Source of the DNA: Phascolarctos cinereus | Taxonomy: Eukaryota; Chordata; Mammalia; Diprotodontia; Phascolarctidae | DNA: 64,000 bases | Direction of reading: 5' to 3' | NCBI RefSeq assembly: GCF_002099425.1 | Contig: NW_018343955.1 | Location: 12,448,001 to 12,512,000, forward strand | Part shown: in pieces, positions 42,345 to 52,294 of the stretch | Layout of the letters: every line of letters starts with the position of its first letter | How positions within the stretch are numbered: position 1 is the first letter of the stretch | Program-made: the position numbers and the translations under genes | The notes under the pieces: generated by a model | What the model saw: the letters and a program-made list of their open reading frames with translations, nothing else | The model's database searches: none | Told to the model about the DNA's origin: nothing

Positions 42345-43200
42345 CCTGTCTTCTCTCTATCTTTAAGCATACATGCCATAGTTTAATTTTGCCCATGCAT
42401 CAGTTATCTTTCCAAAACAAATACTGATTTTAAAACTATTTTTAGAACTTTGCATTTGAAGACTGTCCTAAACTGAAAAGTTTAATCAGAACAATGTGGG
42501 AAAACCTTGTCCCAAGGTAACAAGTCTGACAGGATCTAGGGGGCTATATATGTTAAAAGCAACTGGTAGTTTTAGTCAAAAAGCTATTTCTGCTTGCAGC
42601 CTTGCAAAATAATGTTTAAGGACACTCCCAGAAAGTTGAATAAAACGAAAAAAGGAAGGTGGGGATAGAAAGAGGCTCTCTTGATGCTTTGGCTATGTCC
42701 CCTACAGGCAAAATGGAAAAAAAAAAGATTTGAGCCATTAGGGTGTTGAGACAAAAACTATATAAAAAACAAAGACCTTATGTAGTAAGTAACTAGTTTT
42801 TATGGTAAGTTCTTCAGGGAAACTGTTCAGTTAGATTTTGAACTATTCTTCCCAGATGAGTACAGAAATTGAATCTTGGACCACTGAAGAGAGCCTATGT
42901 TAAAATGAATTCCATTTTAACAGGAATAGTACATGAAGCTAAGCTTAAAAAATATACAAATAACTTTCCAACTGGGAGCCTCAGATAAAGGTTTGTGTTG
43001 TTTTTTTTCTTTTGCCCTCTTTGATTCGATTTTCACCCTCCCATTTCCTTAGTTGCCAGCTCTAGAGTGATACAGGTGATAGTCTGTCATCAGTGGATAG
43101 AATGGAATGGATTTCCGAATGTCCCAATTCAAACCATAATGCGTATGATGAAAGCAATGTATGCAAGTCTATGGAGATCAAGTTTCTTTAACGGAAAAGC
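42345..43200. other. Unique block
   Basis: No repeat recognised. 42380-42640 is a compositionally mixed stretch that could be tested for conservation. Confidence 0.4.
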
Positions 43201-43204
43201 CATG

Positions 43205-43405
43205 AGTATTGTGATTATTATGGAAAGAATTCTGGTGTTAGAATCAGCTTACCTGAGTTCAAATCTGATCTCCTTCATTTATTACTTATGTGACCTGAGG
43301 CAAGTCGTTTAACCTCTTTGGCTACTCATCTGTAAAATGAGGGGATTGGATTGATGGATCTGTCAGGACCTTTCTAGCTGTTTACCTATGAGCCTGTGAT
43401 CCAAT
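43205..43405 (+). mobile_element. MIR
   Basis: AATCAGCTTACCTGAGTTCA, ACTTATGTGACCTGAGGCAA, AAAATGAGGGGATTGGATTG and a GACCTTTCTAGCTG end. Confidence 0.85.
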
Positions 43406-43554
43406 TATCATTACAAAATGAATCCACACATAATGAATGAATATTTTCTGTTATAAGGCAACAGTAACCCCCAGCCTTGCTCCAATGTAACATAAACTAC
43501 AATGTTGGAAGCTGTACCAAATCATAAGTTAATTAGTTCAATTCTGTTTGATTC

Positions 43555-43740
43555 AATTAACTGAGCATTTATTAAGCATTTACTCTGTGCCAGGAACTGT
43601 ACTTGCTACCGGTTATATAAACAAATAAGAATGTCTGTGCCTTAATGAGCCTACATTCTGCAACCAGAAACAGCATGTGTACAGATAATATACATACAAA
43701 ACATACACAAAATATATACAGAATAAACACCAATATGCCA
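43555..43740 (-). mobile_element. L2 3' end
   Basis: TGAGCATTTATTAAGCATTT, ACTCTGTGCCAGGAACTGTA and CCTTAATGAGCCTACATTCT. Confidence 0.8.
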
Positions 43741-43759
43741 AATACATGCAAAGTAAGGG

Positions 43760-43965
43760 ATAGAGATGGGACCTGTCATTTAATTGGCCTAGGTAAGGAA
43801 CTGCCAGGTAAGGAAACTCCCTCTACAAATGCAGGTTGGTACCTTCTCTCCACCTTCTAGTCTTAGAGAGTTGACCAGAACACTGAAAAGTTAGGAGATT
43901 TGCCCAGGCAGAGTGATACAGCCTAGTATATATTGGAGGTGGGGCAGGTTTCAAGGCCAGTCATT
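43760..43965 (-). mobile_element. CORE-SINE
   Basis: GGAAACTCCCTCTACAAATG, AGGTTGGTACCTTCTCTCC, AGAGAGTTGACCAGAACAC and GGAGATTTGCCCAGGCAG: the inverse of the 0.2-kb copy's tail and core. Confidence 0.65.
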
Positions 43966-43977
43966 TTTCTACTTCAC

Positions 43978-44126
43978 CAGGGATCCTTAACCTTTTTTGT
44001 GTGTCATGTTTTTAAATACATAAAATAAAATATGTATGATTATGAAGGAAACCAATTATATTCAAATTCAGTACAAATTATTAAAAAAAACCCCACAAGC
44101 TCAAGAACTCCAGTTAAGAACCCCAT
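43978..44126 (-). mobile_element. hAT-type DNA transposon, copy 5, internally shortened
   Basis: CAGGGATCCTTAACC and CAGTTAAGAACCCCAT are its ends. Compared with copy 1, the segment after GTGTCATG (the GGACCCC... part) is missing. Confidence 0.7.
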
Positions 44127-44194
44127 ACACTGTGTCAAAGCTGCCTTTCTACCTCAAGTAAACACAAAACAATTTGGTCCTGATTGGGGGTGGG

Positions 44195-44400
44195 GGTAGA
44201 ATAGGGAAGTGCTAACAATTTGGAGGAGCATGAAAGGCCTTGTATAGGACCTGATGCTTGGGTTGAGCCTTCAATGGAGCTAAGGATTCCAAGAGGCAGT
44301 CAAAGAGAAAGTGGATTCCCTCCACTATATGGGGAACAGCCTGTACAAGGAAAGAAGGAAGACACAGGATGTGTCTGAAGACTGGCAAGTCGGTCAGTCT
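44195..44400 (-). mobile_element. Probable L2 fragment
   Basis: AGGGAAGTGCTAACAATTTG, CATGAAAGGCCTTGTATAGG and GGGGAACAGCCTGTACAAGG resemble the inverted L2 3' UTR. Family call uncertain. Confidence 0.45.
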
Positions 44401-44582
44401 GGGCTGATACTTACTGTTGTACAATTGACTCAGTATTCTGCTTCTTTCTTGATTAGCTAAAGTAATTGTAATCACTTGCAGCCACAAGAGAGACAGCTCT
44501 TCAATACAGAGATAGGTACTAAACATTCTTTGTAGGAAAATATAAAATGAAGATGTACAGAATAAGGAACAGTAAAGAGCAG

Positions 44583-44770
44583 CTAGGTGGCCTGCCTCGG
44601 ACACTAGCTGTGTGACCCTGGGCAAGCCACTTAACCCTGTTTACCTCAGTTTTCTCATCTGTAAAATGAATTAGAGAAGAAAATGACAAACAACTCCAGC
44701 ATCTTTGCCAAGAAAACCCCAAATGGGGTCATGAAGAGTTGGATATGACTGAAATGACTGAGTAACAACA
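44583..44770 (+). mobile_element. Mar1-like CORE-SINE with internal deletion
   Basis: GCAGCTAGGTGG runs straight into CCTGCCTCGGACACTAGCTG, so about 50 bp of the tRNA-like half is missing. The rest is intact (AAAACCCCAAATGGGGTCAT). AGTAAAGAGCAG / AGTAAACAGCAG flank it. Confidence 0.92.
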
Positions 44771-44789
44771 ATGAAGAGTAAACAGCAGA

Positions 44790-45735
44790 CTCCCTTGGGT
44801 ACTCTGTGCCCTGTCCCAGGAAGCTTGACTTAACATTGAAGCGCTGAATGCTTTGGGATAATGCAGCAAACTCTAGGTAGTTCCTTGGTCTCTACCCTCT
44901 CGCTATTGCCCTGTGAAAGGTGTGGAGGGAGCATCGGAGAGGATTGGCCACTGAACTAGGAGTGGTCCACTTAAAAGACATAAAGGAAATGACTTCCCCC
45001 CTATGCTGCTCTCTCTCCCCATCTGCAGATCAGGTCAGAACTCTTTGAGCTTTTCCCTAGAGGAAATGGAGAAGGGAAGTTATGTTGAACTGCTCACACA
45101 TGGCAGCCAGAACAAGTACTGGTCTAGATGAGCTTGAGATGGGACCTTGAAGCCTTAGCTTTTTTTCCTGCTTGTTTTTCTTCTCAGCTTAGGTGACTGA
45201 GCAGCAGTGATCATGAGACGGACTTCCCTAGTCCTGGAGGTAATATTATGAATTTGACAGTTTGGGAACTCTTGGGTTCTTAATTGATGCTGGATGACCT
45301 TTAAGAGGAAGCCTCAGCAACTACTATAGTTCTTGGAACATGAGCATATTCCCTTTCCTGACTTGGCAATAGTGTGGAGGTGAAGGTAAAATTCGGACTC
45401 AGCAATGCCATAAATTGCTTTGTGTTTTAAGTCTCAACAGTAGTTATTCATGACTGCTTATTCATTTTTTTTATATCAGTGTACATGTCAGTCTTTTGTA
45501 AATTAAGCATTTTTTTTGTGTGTGGAAGAAATAAATAGCTGTCCTGTACCTGATTTACACTGTATACTTCCTACCCCACCATTTTGCAGACCCAGTCTAG
45601 ATATGAGACAAATCTAACTAAACTTCAGTGATTCTGCACAACGGCTCTAAAGTGGAAAGAAAGCCAGAGAGGCTGAGAAAAGGAGCTGACTCTTTTCTGT
45701 AGGAGGCAGGCTTCCCTAGGACTTTGCCTGATTTT
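44790..45735. other. Unique block with candidate exon
   Basis: No repeats were recognised over about 0.95 kb. It includes two strong acceptor-like sites (near 45028 and 45187). Confidence 0.4.
45188..45239 (+). other. Candidate small exon with ATG
   Basis: GCTTGTTTTTCTTCTCAG ends at 45187, a strong polypyrimidine tract and acceptor. The 52-bp segment ends GGAG|GTAATA at 45239. An ATG at 45213 stays open for nine codons (MRRTSLVLE) to the donor. Such short leader-plus-start exons are common, but so are chance matches. No product can be named. Confidence 0.25.
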
Positions 45736-45739
45736 CATG

Positions 45740-45995
45740 TATCTTCACCCTGCAGAACCCCCAGCTTCTTTCAAATTTTAGCCAAGCACCATGACTCCTT
45801 CCTGCTGCTAGTAGCCTCCCCATTACCTTGTATTTACTTTGCATATATTTTGTATTTGCTTCTTTGTGTGCATTTCCCCTGCTAGACTGTAAGCTCCATG
45901 AAGGTAGGGACCCTTTCCTTTTTGTCTTTGAATCCCCAACCCTTGGCACAGTGCCTGACTCATAATAGAAGCTTTATAAATGTTTGCTGACTGGT
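45740..45995 (+). mobile_element. L2 3' end
   Basis: CTAGACTGTAAGCTCCATGA, AGGTAGGGACCCTTTCCTTT, CTTGGCACAGTGCCTGACTC and TTTATAAATGTTTGCTGACT: very clear L2 tail. Confidence 0.9.
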
Positions 45996-46009
45996 AGTTT
46001 GGAGGAATA

Positions 46010-46250
46010 GCTAGTAGAATGTTTGGCTGTTACATAGCGTGCGTAAAGTGCGGTTATATGAAATAAGTCTGGAAAGGTAGGTTGGAGGCAGATTTAAGGC
46101 AATGCCTTAAATTCCAGACTCTGAAGTTTGGATTTTCTCTTAGGGGCAATGGGGAACTGCTGAAGATTTTTTGAGCAGGTGTGACATGGTCAAACCTATG
46201 CCTTAGAAAGATGAATTTGGCAGCTATATGGTTGAGCTCCATGTGTATTG
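46010..46250 (-). mobile_element. L2 3' UTR fragment
   Basis: CTTAGGGGCAATGGGGAACT, TTTTTTGAGCAGGTGTGACA, TGGTCAAACCTATGCCTTAG and AATTTGGCAGCTATATGG. Confidence 0.75.
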
Positions 46251-46254
46251 AGGT

Positions 46255-46690
46255 CATCCTCAGTGAAAATATGAGAAGACAACAGGCAGATTTTTACTAA
46301 AAGCTCTTTAAATCAGACTACAACTTTTCCATAATATAATTGGCCAAAAGGCATACGTCTCCTCTCTATTACTCATTAATTAGAAAAAAATTTTTTAAAA
46401 GCATTTGAGTTGGTAGTGTAAAATGCAGCATCAAAAGCTCTCTGATAAGAACTCTCAAGTATATGTTAAAATCATAGGAAATTTCTTGACAAATGCAACC
46501 ACAGAACAACTATTCAATAGCCCTCTGATTATTGAAGGCAAAGAATAATTGTCAAAGTAGTTCTCTACTTTCAGGGAAGGTATTCTGATAAACATCCTTC
46601 CAAATAGAATTAGGCTTCCCTATAGATGGTGAACTCTTCCCAATTCTCCCTTTTGTGGATAATATTGTGCTGATTGGATTAAGTGCTAGA
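46255..46690. other. Unique sequence
   Basis: No recognised element. Confidence 0.45.
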
Positions 46691-46691
46691 C

Positions 46692-46950
46692 CAGGGGTCA
46701 GCCAACTATGGCCTGTAAGTCAAATCTGACCCTGCCTGTTTTCATATGGCCCATGAGCTAAGAATGGTTTTTGCATTTTAAAATACAATTTATTTAAAAT
46801 TGTATGATTTTTAAGTTGTAAAAGTACAATTTATTTAAAATATAAATACGATTTACTTCTAAAGCATAAAAACCATTCTTAGCTTGCAGAATATATAAAA
46901 ACAAGTGGGGGACCAGATTTAGATCATGGGCTGTGGTTTGCTGATCACTA
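46692..46950. mobile_element. hAT-type palindromic element
   Basis: CAGGGGTCAGCCAACTATGG at the left and CAGCAAACC-type sequence at the right, inverted. Internally CTAAGAATGGTTTTTGCATT pairs with AGCATAAAAACCATTCTTAG, giving a long hairpin. Different family from the six copies described elsewhere. Confidence 0.7.
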
Positions 46951-46968
46951 TTCTAGACCTTGATATTA

Positions 46969-47070
46969 AGATTTATGATTATTTAAAGGAGAGCAACCTA
47001 ATAATTCATATTATAGGGTCCTGTAAATGAGATCCATGATTATTTAAAGAGAATCAATTTAATAATTCAT
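46969..47070. repeat. Two-copy tandem duplication, 61-bp period
   Basis: AGATTTATGATTATTTAAAG ... TAATAATTCAT at 46969-47009 recurs at 47030-47070 with a few changes. Confidence 0.75.
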
Positions 47071-47189
47071 TTGAAAAAAATTAAATGGACAAAAATGCCT
47101 ATTGTTCAGGTTATGACATGAGGTTGGATGGTCAGTCCATTGAGTTAATATATCAGCATGCGTATTTGAGATAGGCGCTGCAGATCTAT

Positions 47190-47465
47190 ACCTTAGAGGG
47201 TAGAATGGATTTGTGACACTGTGCAGTGCTTTTAATGATCTCAAGCTTCTTATTGCTGCAAAAGTCCACCTTTTCAATACAAACATTCTCCTGGAATGCT
47301 TTATGGTACAAATCTTGGAACAGCACAGACTCTGAGGAATTAAAGTTTGGGATGACCCAATGGGCAATGGGAAGATGCACTGGGGGTGAAAGTAAGCTGT
47401 AACTTGCTTCTACTAGTGACCTATTCTTTGGAAGTGGCACAAGAAATATCATTAAGGTCATTTAT
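47190..47465 (+). mobile_element. RTE-like LINE ORF2 fragment
   Basis: Conceptual plus-strand reading near 47240-47380 gives AAKVHLFNTNILLECF and a following decayed GMERKML-like stretch. These resemble the end of the reverse transcriptase of RTE/CR1-type LINEs (...YGSETW..., ...RAMERxMLG). Broken by stops. The clade is uncertain. Confidence 0.4.
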
Positions 47466-47469
47466 TATT

Positions 47470-47910
47470 GGAAAAGGAAGATCAGGCATGTTATATGAGC
47501 AAGGAATAAGATAGATAGTACAAGTGCTCCATGGGTAGCCTCAACATGTAAAGTATAAAAAGATCAAGAGGAAGACATCTTATACATTGAGTAGATCTTC
47601 TATAACATAAAGGGGAAATTGTACAGGTTAGGAAGATTTAGATGGGTTCTGAGCTGTAGTAATAAAGCACCTGTCATACATGAATTCTAATGTCTAAATT
47701 GATAAGCACATAAATCTATTGAAATATTAAAGCTTAAATTCTCAACATTAAAAAACTCACTGTTGCTATTTTATTATATTTTTTAGTATTTTGAAATTAA
47801 ACACCAAATAAGATGAACATTTCCATATATATTGTAGAACAAAAGGGAAGGATTATACATGAAACTGTAAATTTCTTCTTTTTTTAGCCAAAGACAGGAT
47901 TTACTAAAGA
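47470..47910. other. Unique or unresolved sequence
   Basis: 47470-47770 is unassigned. 47780-47900 may be another decayed L1 piece. Confidence 0.35.
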
Positions 47911-47914
47911 TCTG

Positions 47915-49406
47915 CCATATTTCACAATGCTCCATCAACAATGCATTAGTATTCCAATTTTCCCACATCTTCTCCAACATCTATTATTTTCATGTTTTGT
48001 TATGTTGGCCAATCTGATAGGTGTGATGTGGTACCTCAGAGTTGTTTTGATTTGCATTTCTTTAGTCAATAGTGATTTAGAGCATTATTTCATATGACTA
48101 TAGATGGCTTTAATTTCTTTATCTGAAAACTGTCTGTTCATATCCTTTGACCATTTATCAATTGGCGAATAACCTGTATTCTTTTAAATTTGCATTCTTA
48201 TAAATTAATAAATTTTAGATAATTAATATAACTATAATATAATGATTAATTTAATTAATAAAACAAAATTGTATTCTTATAAATTAATTCTCTTTATATT
48301 TTAGAAATGAGGCCCTTATCAGAGACACTGATTGTAAAAATTCTTTCCCAGTTTTCTACTTTCCTCCTATTCTTGGTTGCCTTGGCTTTGTGCAAAACCT
48401 TTTTCAATTTAGTGTAATCAAAGGTATCCATTTTGCATTTCTCTATTTCCTGTTTGGTCATGAATTCTTCTGTCCTCCATAAATCTGACAGGTAAACTAT
48501 TCCTTGCTCTCCCATTTTGCTTATAGTATCAGCCTTTTCATCTAAATCATGAACTCATTTTAACTTAATTTTGGTATATGGTGTAAGATTTTGGTCTATG
48601 CCTAGTTTCTGCCATACCCTTTTCCAGTTTTCCCAGCAGTTTTTGTCAAATAGTGAGTTCTTATCCCAGAAGCTAGAGTCTTTGGGTTTGTCAAATAGCA
48701 GATTACTATAGTCATTGTCTTGCACACCTAACCCATAGGTTATAAAAGGGCTTTAAAATGTGCATACCCTTTGACCCAGCAATAGTACTTGTAGGGTTGT
48801 ATCCCAAAGAGATCACAAAAATGGTTAAAGGACCCACATGTACAAAAATATGTACAGTAGCTCTTTTTGTGGTGGCAAAGAATTAGAAATTGAGGGGATG
48901 CCCAGGGGAAGAGCTGAAAAAGTTGTGGTATATGAATGTAATGGAATACTATTGTGCTGTAGAAATGACGAGCAGGCAGGCTTCAGAAAAACCTGGAAAG
49001 ACTTGTATAGACTGATGTTGAGTGAAGTGAGCAGAACCAGGAGAACGTTGTATACATTAATGGCCACGTTGTGCAATGCAATGCAAGGATAGAAGGCATC
49101 TCCAAAGGTCTCATGATGAAAAATGTATACACATCCAAAGAAAGAACTATGGAGGTTGAATGCAGATCGAAGCATACTATTTGCTATTTTTTTTCTCTGT
49201 TTTGCTTTGATAACTCTTTCTAGTGGTTCCTCCTATTGGTTCTAATTCTTCCTTACAACATTACTAATGTGAAACTATGTTTAATGGGAATGTATATGTA
49301 TAGCCTATATTGGATTGCATGCCATCTTGGGAAGGGATGGGGGAGGGAGAGGGAGAAAAATTTAACTCAAAAGCTTATGGAAATGATTGTTGATATGTGA
49401 AAATAA

Positions 49407-49442
<36 letters not shown>
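47915..49442 (+). mobile_element. L1 with inverted 5' part (twin-priming product)
   Basis: 47915-48733 is minus-strand ORF2. Readable motifs include DTFDYTKLKKVLHKAK and ERIFTISVSDKGLISKI. 48734-49403 is plus-strand, starting at the IPFDPAI-equivalent (ATACCCTTTGACCCAGC) through the 3' UTR to an (AAT)n tail. The inverted piece ends in L1 coordinates just before the direct piece begins. A small AT-rich duplication (48190-48280) lies in the inverted part. Confidence 0.85.
49402..49442. repeat. (AAT)n at the L1 3' end
   Basis: About 13 AAT units derived from the L1 A-tail. The isoleucine run in the minus-strand frame here is its translation. Confidence 0.95.
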
Positions 49443-49443
<1 letters not shown>

Positions 49444-49479
49444 GATTCCTCCAGACTCCTAAGGAATCTGAACATTTGT

Positions 49480-49566
49480 GAGCTATTGGCTAGATTATAA
49501 GAATCTGAGCCTTGGCTAGACTTTAAGAATCTCAGCCATTGGCTAGATTTTAAGAATATGAGCCTG
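49480..49566. repeat. 27-bp minisatellite, three copies
   Basis: Units start at 49480, 49507 and 49533, each GAGC(CA)TTGGCTAGA.TTTAAGAATCT-like. A fourth starts with GAGCCTG at 49560. Confidence 0.9.
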
Positions 49567-49699
49567 TAAATTTCAATTATGCAGAGCCTTTTTATTTCAG
49601 TAATTAATAAATTCAATATGTAACCTTCAAAGCTGCCCTGGTTGGCTGTGATTTCTTCTGAACTTCCTCTGTTCTCTTCTCATTTGGTGGTGGTGATGG

Positions 49700-49935
49700 T
49701 TGTGGGGAACCCTATTCCTAGCTGCTGTCTCCTTCCCACCACCAACTGAAAACAAAAGAAAAACAAAAGCCTTGTAACAAATATGCATGATAACAAATAT
49801 AGCACTGAAGCAAAATAAATCCCCATGTTGGCCATGTCCCAAAATAAGACTTAATTTGCATCTTGAGTCCTTTACTTCTGGAGGAGGTATATAGAATGCT
49901 TTATTATTGATACTTTAAAATTGTGGTGAGTCACT
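49700..49935 (-). mobile_element. L1 3' UTR
   Basis: AAAACAAAAGCCTTGTAACA, AATATGCATGATAACAAATA, ATGTTGGCCATGTCCCAAAA and TTGCATCTTGAGTCC. Confidence 0.75.
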
Positions 49936-49949
49936 TCTTTTAAAACATC

Positions 49950-50318
49950 TGTTTGTTAAAATTAATAAGCTTTTATTTTCTCTCTCATTCCTCACCCATT
50001 AAAGAAAAAAAGAAAGGAAAACAAAACCCTTGTGAAAAATATGCGTGCTCCAATGAAACAAATTCTCACACTGGATATGTAAAAATGTACATCTCATCTT
50101 GCATCTTAAGCTCATCCTCTCTCTGTCAAGAAGTGGAGAACTTTCTTCATCATGAATCCTCTGGAACCATGGTTGGTCATTACATTGATCCTCTGAGTCC
50201 TTAAGTCTTTCAAAGCTGTTTACTTTACAACATCGCTGTTATGCTATGAATTGTTCCCTTGGTTGAGCTTTACATCAGTTAACATTTATGTATATAAATA
50301 AATTTAATAAATAAATAC

Positions 50319-50359
<41 letters not shown>

Positions 50360-50958
50360 TATACACACATACATAAAGCCTTATATAAACTTTACATTTT
50401 TATCTATATATTTTACGTTAACTACATCAGTTCACATAAGACTTTCTAGGTTTCTCTGAAATATTTGCTTATTATGGCATAGTAGTGTTCCATTACATAT
50501 ATATATTATAATTTGTTCAGCTGTTCCCCAGGTCTTTGTCACTATGAAAAGTCACTTACTATAATTAATTTTGTAGGTATTGGCTCTTTTCCTCTTTATT
50601 TTCTTTTTGGTCTAGTAATGTTACCGCTATGTCAAAGGGGTGCGTAGAATCTAGTAACTTTTGGGGCATAGTTCAAATTGCTTTCCAGAATGGCACCACC
50701 AATTCACAATTCTACCAAAGTGTACTAGTCAACCTGTTTTTCTGAAGCCCCTCCAATACTTGCCATTTTCTTTTTTTGATCATTGTGGTCAATCTGATGG
50801 GTGTAAGTAAGGTGGTATCTCAGAGTTGTTTCAATTTAAGTTTCTCCAGTTACCAGTGGTGATGTAAAGCACCTTTTCATGTAGTTGTTGATAGATTATA
50901 TTTCTTCCTTTGGAAACTGCCTGTTCATATCCTTTGACTATTTATCTATGGGGGAAGT
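49950..50958 (-). mobile_element. L1 3' end, second minus copy
   Basis: CCCTTGTGAAAAATATGCGT and GGTTGGTCATTACATTGATC (3' UTR) precede GTGTTCCATTACATATATAT, TTCCAGAATGGCACCACC, CAATCTGATGGGTGTAAGTA and ATATCCTTTGACTATTTATC (ORF2). A (TA)n block at 50313-50380 expands it. Its 3' UTR repeats that of the neighbour at 49.7 kb, so these are two insertions in tandem. Confidence 0.85.
50313..50380. repeat. (TA)n with CA ends
   Basis: Alternating TA dinucleotides with short ACAC stretches. Confidence 0.92.
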
Positions 50959-51009
50959 AACAGTTACTATTTTCAGTGACTTTTTTTTCTTTCTCATAAG
51001 TCAAGAGTT

Positions 51010-51294
51010 TCATTTGGTGAAAGGGCAGGATGTTCTTAGTTTAAACTGAAAACAAAGTAATTCATTGTTGTTCATGATGATCAATGAGTTATTTTCGTAC
51101 AGGTGGCTTAAAAGGCCATGCAATATTGCTAGTCTTGAAGTTTCAGTTGGTTTTAGATTTATTAAGTTGATTTTATCCAGGCATGGAAGGTCCTTATGGA
51201 TGCTTTGAGCCGCATTTAGAGGATAGTCCATAACAAATGTTTTGGAATAATGAATTACTTCATGGAAGTGATAATCAATATACAACTCAGTCAA
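51010..51294 (-). pseudogene. Uninterrupted 94-codon frame of unknown origin
   Basis: The minus strand is open and reads LDKINLINLKPTETSRLAIL, a protein-like composition. Upstream, the same frame has a nearby stop. No repeat or family was recognised. It could be an old processed pseudogene fragment or chance. Confidence 0.2.
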
Positions 51295-51514
51295 GCCGGA
51301 ATATGTTTCAGGTATAACATGCTAGATGGACACTGTAAGTGTAGAAAACATCAACTGGGCCTCTGTATCTTACTGCACACCATGATGCCAAAGTGAACCA
51401 AGAGTGAGGGCCAGGGGGAGTCCCAATGACCTTCCATGTCTTTCATGTGCCAGGATAGGAGAAACACAGAGTTGTGGGACAGTAGAATATATGCTTTCAT
51501 TCCTTATGTAGCTA

Positions 51515-51600
51515 TTCATAAGGGACCTTAGGACCTGGCACAGTGCTGTACATACATTAGGTGCTTAATAAATGCTTGTTGAATGAAGTCTTTGATATAT
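51515..51600 (+). mobile_element. L2 3' tail
   Basis: GGACCTGGCACAGTGCTGTA, CATTAGGTGCTTAATAAATG and CTTGTTGAATGAAG. Confidence 0.85.
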
Positions 51601-51604
51601 CGGA

Positions 51605-52060
51605 TCTTGCCAGAATTGTGCTTTGATGCATCATTTAAGCCTAAATGCCAATGTAAGTAGGGACCCTATTTGGTGTATATGCTACTTAAAAAGCTGAACT
51701 TGAATGTATTTGATCACAGTTCAAAACTAACTTTCTTCAGGAAAAAGAAAATAAAAGTCACAATAGATACTTATGAAGGAGAAGCAGTAGTCTACAGTGA
51801 GAGTCTTGGAAGTGGTCTTTTTGTTTGTTTTTTAGGGAGGGGGTTAGAATATTTTTCAGAAAAAAAACATTAAGGCAGAATTATAACCAGTAATTTTCAT
51901 GTCTGGGACAAGCAGAACAAAATATGCCCTCAAATTAAATTAGTAATATATTTAATTTATTATAAATGTGAAATAATTTATTATAAATGTAAATATGAAA
52001 ATGAAACAATTAAGAAACAATTAAAACAAATTCAGTTAAGTGGGAGGGGGCATTTCTTAT
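51605..52060. other. Unique, AT-rich
   Basis: A short repeated AATTTATTATAAATGT unit occurs near 51955-51990. Otherwise featureless. Confidence 0.45.
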
Positions 52061-52064
52061 TGGA

Positions 52065-52290
52065 AGTAAGCATTTATAGTAGAGCCTAGTATGAGCCAAA
52101 TATGGTGTGAAGTGCTTTACAAATATTACCTCATAATGCTAGGAGGTAGGTGCTATTATTATTTCCATTTTTGCAGTTGAGGAAATAGAAGCAGACAGAA
52201 GTTGAGTGACTTTCTGAGGGTAACATGGCTAGTAAGTGTCTGAGGTTGGATTTGAACTCAAGTCTTCTACCCACTTTGCCGCCTATTTAC
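52065..52290 (-). mobile_element. MIR
   Basis: TGTGAAGTGCTTTACAAATA, GGTAGGTGCTATTATTATTT, GAGTGACTTTCTGAGGGTAA and TTGGATTTGAACTCAAGTCT. Confidence 0.85.
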
Positions 52291-52294
52291 CTTG

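Noticed and set aside
47059-47461. Overlapping minus-strand frames of 102 and 91 codons
   Set aside because: They are antisense to the RTE-like LINE fragment. The plus-strand reading explains the sequence better.
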